The notes below the pieces were generated by a model. The model made no database searches, was not told the origin of the DNA, and was given only the letters and a program-made list of their open reading frames with translations. A stretch of 64,000 bases of DNA from Arenicellales bacterium (GTDB lineage: Bacteria; Pseudomonadota; Gammaproteobacteria; Arenicellales; JAHEKD01), in NCBI GenBank assembly GCA_028284225.1, contig JANQSD010000011.1, positions 124,001-188,000 on the forward strand, in the 5' to 3' direction. How positions within the stretch are numbered: the first letter of the stretch is position 1; each line of letters starts with the position of its first letter. Of the stretch, positions 20,083-30,967 are shown piece after piece. The translations under genes and the position numbers were made by a program.

Positions 20083-20610
20083 CTACCAGTAATGACGATG
20101 GCGATATCTGAAGTAATAGGGGTGATGCCACCAATAAGGATAGTAATGATAGAATGAATCGTAATGATATCTAGATCGGTAGTTATAATTGTTGACCGGC
20201 CAGACTTTATATTCATTAATGTTGACTAAAGGGTATTGGTATTCATAATCACCGATCTTGCCGGCTTGATAATCAGCTAACTGACCGTTAACAGTAATAT
20301 AACGTCCGGTTTTGATGTTTTCAGGCTCCAGAAATTCATTACTTTTGGCTAAAAACCGGCCACCGGTTTTATTGGTGACCTTGGGTACACCATATCGTGT
20401 TAATGGTCGCTCAACAATCTCGATAATACTGTGGTCACTATTATTTGTTATTGCAACAATAACGCCACCCCAACGTACTTGTGTGCCGGTTTGACTGGTC
20501 TGCCTGGCCTTTTCTATAGAAACAGTATCTGCAATAGGAGTGCGTATCGCCTGGCTGCTTGTACAGCCTGTCATAATTAAGGCCAATAGCACAATGTAAA
20601 GTTTTTGCAT
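20083..20610 (-). CDS. Slp-family outer-membrane lipoprotein, copy 2, with aromatic/His tail
   Basis: 175 residues with lipobox 'MTGC' and Slp-family segments 'VRWGGVIVAITNNSDHSIIE', 'GRFLAKSNEFLEPENIKTGR' and 'ITVNGQLADYQAGKIGDYEY'. The last 37 residues are extraordinary: 12 Tyr, 6 His, 3 Trp and 2 Phe with interspersed Arg. It is immediately upstream of copy 1, giving a two-gene tandem. Aromatic ends occur in some Slp relatives, but the His/Arg density here is notable and could bind a metal, a membrane or a polyanion. That is inference. Confidence 0.85.
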   Translation of the reverse strand: MQKLYIVLLALIMTGCTSSQAIRTPIADTVSIEKARQTSQTGTQVRWGGVIVAITNNSDHSIIEIVERPLTRYGVPKVTNKTGGRFLAKSNEFLEPENIKTGRYITVNGQLADYQAGKIGDYEYQYPLVNINEYKVWPVNNYNYRSRYHYDSFYHYYPYWWHHPYYFRYRHRHYW

Positions 20611-20706
20611 TCTGTTAGCCGATATATCGTATTGCTGGTATTTGTCTAGCTTAGTCGGTGTAAATTAATCTTTGCTGAATTTGGCAACGGGCAGCAGGTT
20701 CTAGAG

Positions 20707-21372
20707 TTAAGCCGGAATCTCAATGGAAACAACCAACCCAGGATCGTTAGTCATCAAATTGATGTTAAAGCTATGCAGATCCATTACAGCTTTGACTAGT
20801 GCCAAGCCTAATCCATTACCAGGTTGATTGCGGCTTGGATCGACCTGGTAAAAGCGTCGAAATACAGAGTCATGTTGTTCAACCGGAATTCCAGGACCCG
20901 TATCGGCAATAGTAATAATAAATTTATTATCTTGTTTTATGTGATTAATGTTGATTGACCCTTGCTCTGGAGTGTGTTTAATTGCATTGTCAATTAAGTT
21001 GGCAAAGGCCTGAAATAACAGATTCTTATCCCCTTTGCATTTTGCTCCCGCCAGTAAATTTTGTGTCAGGATAATATTCTTTTCATTGATTGTGGGTTCA
21101 TACAAGTCGATGACATCACCTAAGACTGAACTTAATGATATCGGCTTAAAGTTGAACTGATCGGATTGTGATTCAATATTGGCAATTTTCAGAATTGAGT
21201 TCAGGGTTGAAAGAAGCTGATCAGCTTGTTCCAGTGCAAAATCGATATCGCTTTTATGTTCAGAATTCTCTCCTAATCTAACATTTAATTCTTCCAGGCG
21301 ATTCCTCAACCTTGCCAGTGGGGTTTTAAGGTCATGGGCAATATTATCGGATATGCGGTTTATGTCTTTCAT
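20707..21372 (-). CDS. Sensor-less histidine kinase core (HisKA-HATPase)
   Basis: 221 residues that begin almost at the phosphorylation box ('ISDNIAHDLKTPL', His13). All catalytic boxes are kept: N 'FANLIDNAIKHT', G1 'DTGPGIP', F 'FRRFYQ', G2 'GNGLGLALVK'. Relatives of this subfamily carry about 200 more residues upstream (two membrane spans, a periplasmic sensor and HAMP); none is encoded here in any frame. An in-frame stop lies three codons before the ATG. It lies 144 nt downstream of its likely partner regulator. It may be a soluble kinase or the 3' remnant of a deleted gene; intact motifs argue it is recent or still used. Confidence 0.85.
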   Translation of the reverse strand: MKDINRISDNIAHDLKTPLARLRNRLEELNVRLGENSEHKSDIDFALEQADQLLSTLNSILKIANIESQSDQFNFKPISLSSVLGDVIDLYEPTINEKNIILTQNLLAGAKCKGDKNLLFQAFANLIDNAIKHTPEQGSININHIKQDNKFIITIADTGPGIPVEQHDSVFRRFYQVDPSRNQPGNGLGLALVKAVMDLHSFNINLMTNDPGLVVSIEIPA

Positions 21373-21516
21373 TGGTTGTTAACTGCTTCAAGAGCGTAAA
21401 TCAACGGCACGCAAGCATTGGAAGAGCAAACTCTTTCATGGGTAAGAGTTGTTAATTCTACTGATATAGACTTTGAGGTGAGTCTTTCAATAAATGAATG
21501 TGATGATTGGCTTGCC

Positions 21517-22197
21517 TTAACCTGTTGCACTCAAAATGTATCCTATGCCGCGTTTAGTATGTAATAGAGGCGGATCAAAACCCTTATCAATTTTGCTTCG
21601 TAAACGACTGATATGAACGTCAATTACATTTGTTTGAGGGTCAAAATTATAATCCCAGACATTTTCAAGTAGCATAGTCCTGGTAACAACTTGATCTACG
21701 TGCTGCATTAAGTATTCGAGAATCATAAATTCTTTAGCATTAAGATCGATTCGAACATTATTTCGGTAGACTTCACGATTCAAGCGGTTTAGCTCAAGAT
21801 CTTCCAGCTTCAATTCAGGATTATTTTCTTTGCTAAATGGCTGTCGCCTTGCCAGTGCTTCGGTACGTGCGAGTAATTCTGCAAATGAGAAGGGCTTGGT
21901 TAGATAATCATCACTACCGGCTTGTAAGCCATCAACTTTCTGTTGAGTTTCACCTAGAGCGCTTAAGATTAATACCGGCGTGTAGTTTTCATTTTCTCTA
22001 AGTTTAGTAATCATTTTAATGCCGTCCATGCGCGGTAACATGCGATCAGCAATTATTACCTGATAGTCACCATCCATAGCTGCCTTGAAACCATCGGAGC
22101 CATTGTCTTCATGGTGTAATATATGATTTGTTTCACGCATCGCTTTTTCAATGAAACGTGCTGTCTCAATATCATCCTCTACTAATAAAATTTTCAT
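21517..22197 (-). CDS. OmpR-family response regulator
   Basis: 226 residues: a receiver domain with acidic pocket 'VEDD', phospho-acceptor Asp51 in 'IIADRMLP' and Lys101 in 'LTKPF', then a winged-helix DNA-binding domain ending 'IDVHISRLRSKIDKGFDPPL' and 'TKRGIGYIL'. It resembles the CopR/QseB-type group. AAGGA lies about 10 nt before the ATG. It is the first gene of a likely two-gene unit with the truncated kinase; the adjacent Slp and SPOR-repeat genes are candidate targets only by proximity. Confidence 0.93.
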   Translation of the reverse strand: MKILLVEDDIETARFIEKAMRETNHILHHEDNGSDGFKAAMDGDYQVIIADRMLPRMDGIKMITKLRENENYTPVLILSALGETQQKVDGLQAGSDDYLTKPFSFAELLARTEALARRQPFSKENNPELKLEDLELNRLNREVYRNNVRIDLNAKEFMILEYLMQHVDQVVTRTMLLENVWDYNFDPQTNVIDVHISRLRSKIDKGFDPPLLHTKRGIGYILSATG

Positions 22198-22625
22198 CTA
22201 TATCAAGTCCTTGTTCAAAGTGAAAGGTTACGACATTTAACTTGTATTACTGAATTGCCTAATAGTTAATGATCTACCTATCATCTTCCAAGACTATACT
22301 TTCAATCAGCCTTAATCTCATTGTGTTTGATAAATTTTATTATGTATTCAAATATACTAATCATAATTATCCAGTCAGCTAATATAGCTTAAGTACAACG
22401 TCTCACTGTGTTTGAAAGTATGCAATACAGCAATGAACAAAAACATTACAATTATTTAATAAAACAATCAACTAAATACTTCCCAAAATAAACAGTTTTT
22501 AACAAATAAATTGCACAAACAGGTGTAATGTTGATGATTAATGATAAATATAGGGTGGCAAGGTTCGAGCTTTCAAACTCAAGCTCAAGTAAAATGATTT
22601 AGTAAAAGATTATTAAATACAACAA
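22198..22625. other. AT-rich intergenic region, 428 nt
   Basis: Separates the regulator gene (start at 22197) from the end of the phosphomannomutase gene (22626). It contains no credible reading frame. A short inverted repeat GAGCTT/AAGCTC lies near 22569-22582 without a T-run. The upstream signals of the regulator gene must lie here, but I cannot point to a convincing -35/-10 pair. Confidence 0.5.
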
Positions 22626-24002
22626 CTAAAAGGGAAGGCTCAAGTCGGGGTCAATTTGATGTAAAAGAGTTCTGAATTCTGCTTGAATCCTTGCAATTGC
22701 TTGATCGTTGTTGCCTTCGAACCGAATAACTATTGTAGGTGTAGTATTGGAGGCACGAGCCAGACCGAAGCCGTCATCATAATCAACTCTTAATCCATCT
22801 ATATTACTAACTTGGGCATTGGGAAAATGAGCCGCCTCAACCAGCTCTTTAATAAGTGCATGTTGTTGGCCTTCTTGTTGTTTGTGGATTTGTATTTCAG
22901 GTGTGTTAATTGAATCGGGTAATGAATCGAAAGTATCTTGAATATCTTCTTGTTGTGACAGAAGCTCGCAAAGTCTTGCACCGACATATAAGCCATCGTC
23001 AAAACCATACCAGCGTTGTTTGAAAAAGATATGGCCACTCATTTCACCGCCTAACAATGCCCCGGAGTCCTTCATTTTCTTCTTGATCAATGAATGACCG
23101 GTTTTCCACATCAGCGGATTACCGCCGGCTTTTTCAATTTCTCGTGGCAATAATTGTGAACATTTGACATCAAAAATGATGGTTGCCCCGGGATTACTTG
23201 AAAGAATATCACGTGAAAATAATATCATTTGCCGATCAGGCCAGATGATGTCACCATTCGGTGCAATAGTGCCGACGCGATCACCATCTCCATCAAAGCC
23301 CAGGCCTAGATCAGCATTGGTTTCTTTGACTTTGCTAATTAGATCAACCAAATTCTTAGGTTGACTGGGGTCCGGATGGTGATTAGGAAAATTACCGTCA
23401 ACATCACAAAATAATTCGGTGACATTGCAGCCAAGTTGTCTGAATAATTCTGGAACGACTTTGCCGGCTATGCCATTGCCACAATCAATTACAATATTTA
23501 ATGGGCGTGCAAGCTGAATCTGACTGCTGACCTCGTCAAGATAGGTTGCAATGATATCTTGTTGTTTGAGTTGACCCTGTCCGGATTTTAAATCGTTGTT
23601 TTCAATACGAAGTTTAATGTTCTGGATCTGCTCGCCGTATAACGTTTCACCGGCGATGACTATTTTCAAACCATTATAATCAGGTGGATTATGGCTGCCG
23701 GTTAAAGCTATGCCGGACTGCGTTTGCAGTTTGAAAGTGGCGTAATAAACCAGCCCGGTTGGAACTTCGCCAATTTCAATGACATCACAACCTGAAGCAA
23801 GTATACCCTGTGCCAATGCGCCGGATAACTTCGGGCCTGATAATCTTCCGTCGCGGCCGATGATGATGCTGGACTGGCCTTTTTCTAATGCTATTGAGCC
23901 AAGCGCTTGTCCAATTAAGGTGACGGCTTCAGCAGTTAGCGTTTTATCGACAATGCCTCGAATATCATAGGCTTTGAAAATTTCACTCGCAAGTTGGGTC
24001 AT
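22626..24002 (-). CDS. algC: Phosphomannomutase/phosphoglucomutase
   Basis: 458-residue alpha-D-phosphohexomutase interconverting hexose 6- and 1-phosphates, feeding GDP-mannose or UDP-glucose and hence LPS, capsule or exopolysaccharide. The phosphoserine loop is 'ALTGSHNPPDYNG', the metal loop 'GFDGDGDRVG', the sugar-binding loop 'GGEMSGHIFF', and the C-terminal phosphate site 'RASNTTPTIVIRFEG'. It is closest to the bifunctional AlgC/PMM-PGM type. It lies 39 nt after lpdA on the same strand; no metabolic tie between the two is obvious. Confidence 0.92.
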   Translation of the reverse strand: MTQLASEIFKAYDIRGIVDKTLTAEAVTLIGQALGSIALEKGQSSIIIGRDGRLSGPKLSGALAQGILASGCDVIEIGEVPTGLVYYATFKLQTQSGIALTGSHNPPDYNGLKIVIAGETLYGEQIQNIKLRIENNDLKSGQGQLKQQDIIATYLDEVSSQIQLARPLNIVIDCGNGIAGKVVPELFRQLGCNVTELFCDVDGNFPNHHPDPSQPKNLVDLISKVKETNADLGLGFDGDGDRVGTIAPNGDIIWPDRQMILFSRDILSSNPGATIIFDVKCSQLLPREIEKAGGNPLMWKTGHSLIKKKMKDSGALLGGEMSGHIFFKQRWYGFDDGLYVGARLCELLSQQEDIQDTFDSLPDSINTPEIQIHKQQEGQQHALIKELVEAAHFPNAQVSNIDGLRVDYDDGFGLARASNTTPTIVIRFEGNNDQAIARIQAEFRTLLHQIDPDLSLPF

Positions 24003-24041
24003 AGTTTTCCTAAACTTGATATTGTTTTAATCCGGGTTTAA

Positions 24042-25487
<1,446 letters not shown>

Positions 25488-25652
25488 TTAGGCGATTTTG
25501 GCGGAATTATACTATAGGAATTTCAATTGCTTGATAATCTTAATATTTCTGGTTTTTGGGCGCTATATCGGCAGTATTATTTATTGATATTGGCAAGTGT
25601 AATTCTGGCTCGAATTTCGTATAGTTAATGCTCAATTGATTAGGAATTTCTA

Positions 25653-26963
25653 ATGTCAGATTGTTTTGATAAGCAATTCGAGAAGATTCATGCCGGGAAA
25701 TTCACGGCAGCGGTAATAGGTCTGGGTTATATCGGCTTGCCGTTACTATTACGCTTCGCTGAAAGTGGCAGTGAAGCCTTAGGTCTTGATGTGGATCCTG
25801 CCAAAATTGACTCACTTTCAAACCAGAAAAGCTATATCAAACACATTCCTTCTGAGCGAATCAGTGCGGTTTACGATAAGCTTGCTTTCTCCACGGATTT
25901 TGAGCAGCTACAAAAGGCTGATGTTATCGTCATCTGTGTTCCGACTCCTTTAAACCAATATCGCGAGCCTGATTTAAGCTTCGTAATTGATACGGTTGAG
26001 CGAATATTGCCAAACTTGCGCCAGGGTCATGTAATTTCGCTTGAGAGCACGACCTATCCCGGCACAACCGAGGAGGAATTGTTGCCGAGAATTGAATCAA
26101 GTGGTTTCAAAGTGGGGGAGGACATATTTTTAATTTATTCTCCTGAGCGTGAAGATCCCGGCAACCAGAACTTTAGCACTCAGACCATCCCTAAAATTGT
26201 GAGCGGACATAGTGCAAATTGCCTTGCTCTTGCACAAGCGTTGTACGACAAAGTTTGTGATCAGGTTGTGCCGGTGAGCTCGACTAAGGTTGCTGAGATG
26301 ACTAAACTGTTAGAAAACATCCACCGGGCTGTGAATATAGGGTTGGTCAATGAGCTGAAAGTGCTGGCTGATAAGATGGGCATTAATATTTATGAGGTCA
26401 TTGATGCCGCCAAGACTAAACCGTTTGGTTTTACTGCGTTTTACCCGGGTCCGGGATTAGGTGGTCACTGTATTCCCATCGATCCGTTTTATCTGACCTG
26501 GAAAGCACGCGAGTATGGTGTGCATACACGGTTTATAGAATTAGCAGGGGAAGTTAATAATGCCATGCCTGACTATGTTGTGGAAAAGGTCATGCTTGGT
26601 TTGAACCAACAGCAAAAATCTATACGTTCCAGCAAGATATTAGTATTAGGTATCGCCTATAAAAAGAATGTCGATGATATGCGTGAGTCACCTGCTGTTG
26701 TGATTATGGACAAGCTGGTTAAATTAGGAGCTGTAGTGGACTATAGTGATCCATTTATTCCTGTATTCCCCAAAATCCGTAACTATTACTTCGATTTAGA
26801 TAGTGTGGCGCTAACAGCAGAAAATATTGCAAACTATGATTGTGTTGTCATCGCAACAGATCATGATGATTTTGATTATGATTTGATTTGCGAGCATGCC
26901 CGGTTAATCATTGACAGCCGAGGAAAATTTAAAAACGATAATGAAAATGTTATAAACGCCTAA
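25653..26963 (+). CDS. wbpA: UDP-N-acetylglucosamine 6-dehydrogenase (WbpA-like)
   Basis: 436-residue NAD-dependent sugar-nucleotide dehydrogenase expected to oxidise UDP-GlcNAc to the uronic acid for surface polysaccharide. Rossmann motif '[16 protein letters not shown]' near the N-terminus, 'CVPTPLN', the 'EVNNAMP' helix, catalytic Cys in '[16 protein letters not shown]' and the C-terminal domain '[17 protein letters not shown]'. The lack of an arginine-rich insertion and the 'SPEREDPGN' motif favour the WbpA/UDP-GlcNAc branch over UDP-glucose dehydrogenase. It stands alone here, without other polysaccharide genes. Confidence 0.85.
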   Translation: MSDCFDKQFEKIHAGKFTAAVIGLGYIGLPLLLRFAESGSEALGLDVDPAKIDSLSNQKSYIKHIPSERISAVYDKLAFSTDFEQLQKADVIVICVPTPLNQYREPDLSFVIDTVERILPNLRQGHVISLESTTYPGTTEEELLPRIESSGFKVGEDIFLIYSPEREDPGNQNFSTQTIPKIVSGHSANCLALAQALYDKVCDQVVPVSSTKVAEMTKLLENIHRAVNIGLVNELKVLADKMGINIYEVIDAAKTKPFGFTAFYPGPGLGGHCIPIDPFYLTWKAREYGVHTRFIELAGEVNNAMPDYVVEKVMLGLNQQQKSIRSSKILVLGIAYKKNVDDMRESPAVVIMDKLVKLGAVVDYSDPFIPVFPKIRNYYFDLDSVALTAENIANYDCVVIATDHDDFDYDLICEHARLIIDSRGKFKNDNENVINA

Positions 26964-27122
26964 TGTCGTTAACATTTAATTTCCTTGGGTTTAGCCATTT
27001 AATACGCTCTATGATAATATGACTTTCCCGTAGCCGGTTTCACACAGAATCGGACTAATATGTGCCCGGTAAATCTCATTTCCATGATCGATTATGGGTC
27101 GTTAATAAATTGAGGAGGTCTA

Positions 27123-27593
27123 ATGACGGTTAGTATTTCGTTTCAGTTGAACGGTACTCCAACCCAGCTTGAAGTACCAGATTCCCAGTTGCTTAGTGAA
27201 GCATTACGCCAGGGTGGTTCAACGGGTACGCATATTGGTTGTGACACCAGCCAATGCGGTGCCTGCGTGGTGCATGTTGATGGTCAATCGGTTAAAAGCT
27301 GTACCCTACTGACAGCTCAGGTTGATGGAAAATCAGTGACCACCATCGAAGGCTTAGCTAATGCCGAAGACATGCATCCCATGCAACAGGCGTTTAAGAA
27401 TCATCATGGTTTGCAGTGTGGTTTTTGTACGCCCGGTATGGTGATGAGTGCCATTGATTTGGTCAATCATCATCCGGACCCGGATGAAAAACAGATTCGT
27501 GAGTGGCTGGAAGGTAATATTTGCCGCTGCACGGGTTACCACAACATTGTTAAAGCCGTTCAGCACGGCGCTCAAATGATGAAGGAGGTGTAA
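27123..27593 (+). CDS. coxS: Molybdenum hydroxylase small subunit (CoxS-like, 2x[2Fe-2S])
   Basis: 156-residue iron-sulfur subunit passing electrons from the molybdenum centre to the FAD subunit. The plant-ferredoxin-type cluster is held by Cys40, 45, 48 and 60, and the C-terminal helical cluster by Cys99, 102, 134 and 136 ('CGFCTPGM' and '[11 protein letters not shown]'). GAGGAGG lies just before the ATG. It opens the S-L-M subunit operon, the order typical of form II relatives of carbon monoxide dehydrogenase. Confidence 0.95.
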   Translation: MTVSISFQLNGTPTQLEVPDSQLLSEALRQGGSTGTHIGCDTSQCGACVVHVDGQSVKSCTLLTAQVDGKSVTTIEGLANAEDMHPMQQAFKNHHGLQCGFCTPGMVMSAIDLVNHHPDPDEKQIREWLEGNICRCTGYHNIVKAVQHGAQMMKEV

Positions 27594-27594
27594 G

Positions 27595-29955
27595 ATGGGC
27601 GATACAGGAATTGGTAGTGCTGTTACCCGGCGGGAAGATTATCGTTTTCTTACCGGTCAGGGAAAATATACGGATGACATAAACTTAGCCCATCAGACGC
27701 ATGCCTGGATTGTGCGTTCGCCGTATGCGCACGCGAATATAACGGGTATTGATAGCAGCGCGGCGGCGGCCATGCCCGGGGTGGTTGCAATTTATACTTC
27801 GGAAGATTTTGCTGAAGTAGGGGGTGTGCCGTGCGGTTGGGAAGTGACTCAGAAAGACGGTACACCCATGAATGAGCCTAAGCATCCGATTCTGGCTGAA
27901 GGGCGAGTCAGGCATGTGGGTGATCCGGTGGTGTTAGTGATTGCTGAAACACGTGATCAAGCCCGCAATGCGGCCGAAGCGATTGTTGTCGATTATGAAG
28001 AGCTGCCCGCGCAAATTGATATGCAAGCCGCCTTGGCTGATGGCGCTACAGCTATTCATGATGATGTCGGCAGCAATCTATGTTTTGACTGGGAGTTGGG
28101 TGATCAAGACGCGACAGATGCTGCGTTTGCCAATGCGCATCATGTTGCCAAACTCGATCTAGTTAATAATCGTCTGGTTGCTAATGCTATGGAGCCACGA
28201 GCGGCGATTGGTGATTACAATCCCAGTAGCGGTGATTACACGCTTTACACCACCAGTCAAAATCCACATGTCATCCGTTTGTTAATGGGCGCGTTTGTGC
28301 TAAGTATTCCTGAGCACAAACTCCGGGTTTATGCGCCGGATGTCGGGGGTGGATTTGGTTCAAAAATTTATCATTATGCTGAAGAAGCGATGGTGACCTG
28401 GGCCGCCGGACAGCTCAAACGCCCGGTTAAATGGACGGCTGAACGTTCCGAATCATTTATGTCGGATGCGCACGGGCGCGATCATGTTACCCATGTTGAA
28501 CTGGCCATGGATGAGAATGGAACGTTTTTAGGCTTAAAGTGTAATACGCTGGCTAACATGGGTGCCTATTTATCTACCTTTGCACCCTGCGTGCCGACTT
28601 ATTTGCATGCCACCTTGCTGGCCGGGCAATACACGACCCCGGCTATCCACTGCGAAGTTAAAGCAGTGTTTACTAATACGGTACCTGTAGATGCCTATCG
28701 GGGTGCTGGTCGGCCGGAAGCCACCTATTTGCTAGAGCGAGTTGTAGATGTTGCGGCCAAGGAAATGAATATTGACCCGGCTGAACTCAGACGCCGTAAT
28801 TTCATTCAACCTGATCAATTCCCGTATGACACACCGGTAGCATTAACCTATGACACCGGTAATTATGAGGTGACCCTGGATCAGGCCCTTGCAGCCGCTG
28901 ATTATGCGGGTTTTCAGGCGCGCAAAGACGAAGCAGCATCCCGAGGTAAATTGCGGGGTATCGGCATAGCCTCTTATATCGAAGCTTGCGGTATCGCGCC
29001 ATCGAATGTGGTAGGCGCATTAGGTGCCAGAGCCGGCCTGTATGAGGCCGCAACCATCAGGGTGAATCCAACCGGATCAGTGACAGTATTAACCGGTTCA
29101 CACTCTCATGGACAAGGTCACGAAACGACCTTTTCCCAGGTGGTTTCAGATATGCTGGGTATTGATTACGATTCAATTGAAATCGTGCATGGTGATACGG
29201 ATAAAGTCCCGTTTGGGATGGGGACCTATGGTTCACGTTCGATTGCGGTAGGGGGTTCGGCGATCTATCGCTCTGTCGAAAAGATCATTGCCAAGGCCAA
29301 GAAAATAGCGGCACATTTGTTGGAAGCGGATGTGGCGGATATTGAGTTTGAGAACGGTGAATTTAAAGTCAAGGGTACGGATAAGAGCACCGGCTTTGGT
29401 GATGTCGCGCTGACGGCTTATGTGCCGCACAACTATCCGCTGGAAGAGTTAGAGCCGGGGTTAGAAGAAACCTCATTTTATGATCCGGCTAATTTTACTT
29501 ACCCGGCCGGGACTTATATCTGTGAAGTTGAGATTGATCCGGAAACCGGTGTAGTCGATTTAGTCAGTTTTCATGCTTCTGATGATTTTGGTAATGTGAT
29601 TAACCCGATGATTGTCGAAGGGCAGGTTCACGGTGGTTTGGCGCAAGGTATAGGCCAGGCATTGCTGGAAAATTGCGTTTATGACGATCAGGGTCAACTG
29701 TTGTCAGGTTCGTATATGGACTATTGCATGCCCAGGGCGGATGATCTGCCCTCGTTTAGTGTTGATACCACGGTGACCGCCTGCACCCATAATCCGCTGG
29801 GCGTTAAAGGCTGCGGGGAAGCCGGGGCGATTGGATCACCGCCGGCGGTGATCAATGCCATCGTCAATGCGCTCAGTGACTATAACGTGCGGCACATCGA
29901 TATGCCTGCTACACCCATGAAAGTGTGGCAAGCCATGTCAGCCGGTCAAGCTTAA
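27595..29955 (+). CDS. coxL: Molybdenum hydroxylase large subunit, form II CODH-like
   Basis: 786-residue catalytic subunit binding the molybdopterin cytosine dinucleotide cofactor. Conserved points include 'DVGGGFGSK' (249-257), '[13 protein letters not shown]' and the catalytic Glu in '[16 protein letters not shown]'. The active-site loop reads AYRGAGR (367-373). True aerobic CO dehydrogenases (form I) have AYxCSFR there, with the Cys that binds copper; Gly370 replaces it. The protein therefore belongs to form II, whose physiological substrate is unsettled. It begins one base after coxS and its stop is 11 nt before coxM. Confidence 0.92.
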   Translation: MGDTGIGSAVTRREDYRFLTGQGKYTDDINLAHQTHAWIVRSPYAHANITGIDSSAAAAMPGVVAIYTSEDFAEVGGVPCGWEVTQKDGTPMNEPKHPILAEGRVRHVGDPVVLVIAETRDQARNAAEAIVVDYEELPAQIDMQAALADGATAIHDDVGSNLCFDWELGDQDATDAAFANAHHVAKLDLVNNRLVANAMEPRAAIGDYNPSSGDYTLYTTSQNPHVIRLLMGAFVLSIPEHKLRVYAPDVGGGFGSKIYHYAEEAMVTWAAGQLKRPVKWTAERSESFMSDAHGRDHVTHVELAMDENGTFLGLKCNTLANMGAYLSTFAPCVPTYLHATLLAGQYTTPAIHCEVKAVFTNTVPVDAYRGAGRPEATYLLERVVDVAAKEMNIDPAELRRRNFIQPDQFPYDTPVALTYDTGNYEVTLDQALAAADYAGFQARKDEAASRGKLRGIGIASYIEACGIAPSNVVGALGARAGLYEAATIRVNPTGSVTVLTGSHSHGQGHETTFSQVVSDMLGIDYDSIEIVHGDTDKVPFGMGTYGSRSIAVGGSAIYRSVEKIIAKAKKIAAHLLEADVADIEFENGEFKVKGTDKSTGFGDVALTAYVPHNYPLEELEPGLEETSFYDPANFTYPAGTYICEVEIDPETGVVDLVSFHASDDFGNVINPMIVEGQVHGGLAQGIGQALLENCVYDDQGQLLSGSYMDYCMPRADDLPSFSVDTTVTACTHNPLGVKGCGEAGAIGSPPAVINAIVNALSDYNVRHIDMPATPMKVWQAMSAGQA

Positions 29956-29966
29956 GGAGAACGACT

Positions 29967-30758
29967 ATGTATGACTTTACTTATCATAAACCCAGTGATT
30001 TAAATGAGGCCGGTCAGTTATTAACCAATGATGAAGCAAAAGTCGTTGCCGGTGGCATGACCTTGATTCCAACCTTAAAGCAACGTCTGGCACAGCATTC
30101 AGATTTAGTTGATTTATCTGCAATAGCGGAGCTTAACGGTATAACACAGACAGATGGCGTTGTTCGCATCGGTGCAATGACAACACATAGCGATGTCCAT
30201 CATTCTGAGTTGGTGAGAAGCTCGATTCCGGCGTTAGCCGATCTTGCCGGGCAGATTGGCGATGTCCAAGTTCGCAATCGCGGTACGATCGGTGGTTCGA
30301 TAGCCAATGCCGACCCGGCGGCCGACTATCCGGCTGCTGTGGTTGGGCTGGGCGCGACAGTACATACTAACCAGCGCGATATTTCAGCCGACGACTTTTT
30401 TACCGCGATGTTTGAAACGGCGCTTGGCGATGGTGAAATCATTACTGCCGTGAGCTTCCCGGTTCCTGATAAAGCCGGTTATGCTAAATTTGCCAATCCT
30501 GCGTCGCGCTATGCAATTGTGGGGGTGATGGTGGCGCACACTCAGGGTGAAACCCGTGTTGCTGTAACCGGTGCGGCAGGTAGTGTATTCAGAGCCAGTG
30601 AAATGGAACAGGCTTTAGCTGATGACTTTTCTGCCGAGGCAGTGCGTTCTATTGCTGTGGCCAGTGATGAGTTTAATAGTGATATTCATGCCTCAGCTGA
30701 ATACCGTGGCCATCTCGTTAGTGTTATGGCGGCTCGGGCTGTTATGGCAGCAGGATAA
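29967..30758 (+). CDS. coxM: Molybdenum hydroxylase FAD subunit (CoxM-like)
   Basis: 263-residue flavin subunit that passes electrons to the next acceptor. FAD-binding motifs 'VAGGMTLIPTLKQRLA' and 'RNRGTIGGSIANADPAADYP' are intact, followed by the CO-dehydrogenase flavoprotein C-terminal domain. The ATG at 29967 has AAGGAGA about 7 nt upstream; an in-frame frame extension into coxL has no such site. The 208-nt gap after it separates structural from maturation genes. Confidence 0.93.
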   Translation: MYDFTYHKPSDLNEAGQLLTNDEAKVVAGGMTLIPTLKQRLAQHSDLVDLSAIAELNGITQTDGVVRIGAMTTHSDVHHSELVRSSIPALADLAGQIGDVQVRNRGTIGGSIANADPAADYPAAVVGLGATVHTNQRDISADDFFTAMFETALGDGEIITAVSFPVPDKAGYAKFANPASRYAIVGVMVAHTQGETRVAVTGAAGSVFRASEMEQALADDFSAEAVRSIAVASDEFNSDIHASAEYRGHLVSVMAARAVMAAG

Positions 30759-30801
30759 TCACGTTAAATGATATATAGATGGTATAGCAATCATTTCTCT
30801 G

Positions 30802-30850
30802 TTATTCAAAATACCTTCAAAGCAAGTTCGACTTGCAACACTTCGAATAA
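30802..30850 (+). promoter_or_regulatory. Nested hairpin between coxM and coxD
   Basis: Inner stem GCAAGT-TCG-ACTTGC (30822-30836) nested inside TTATTC (30802-30807) and GAATAA (30845-30850). The tail lacks a long T-run, so a partial terminator or mRNA-processing/stability structure that lowers expression of coxD onward is more likely than full termination. The remaining gap (30851-30967) shows nothing I can name. Confidence 0.4.
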
Positions 30851-30967
30851 TTTTCCATGGAGTAGCTAGAGGGATGGGCAACGATTCAGGATGCGGAGTT
30901 AAGTAATTCGTATCAGTTCAGTTCACATTTAATGGAATATGTAACAGGCATTAAGTGATGAAGTAAG

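Noticed and set aside
21373-21516. Frameshift hiding a HAMP or sensor domain of the truncated kinase
   Set aside because: One minus-strand frame is open here for about 50 codons, but its translation has no HAMP or membrane character, and 144 nt is too short for the missing region.
22560-22590. Terminator after the phosphomannomutase gene
   Set aside because: The short GAGCTT/AAGCTC stem lacks a T-run on the minus strand and is weak.
28693-28713. Calling the large subunit a genuine (form I) CO dehydrogenase
   Set aside because: The active-site loop is AYRGAGR, not AYxCSFR, and the gene order is S-L-M rather than M-S-L.
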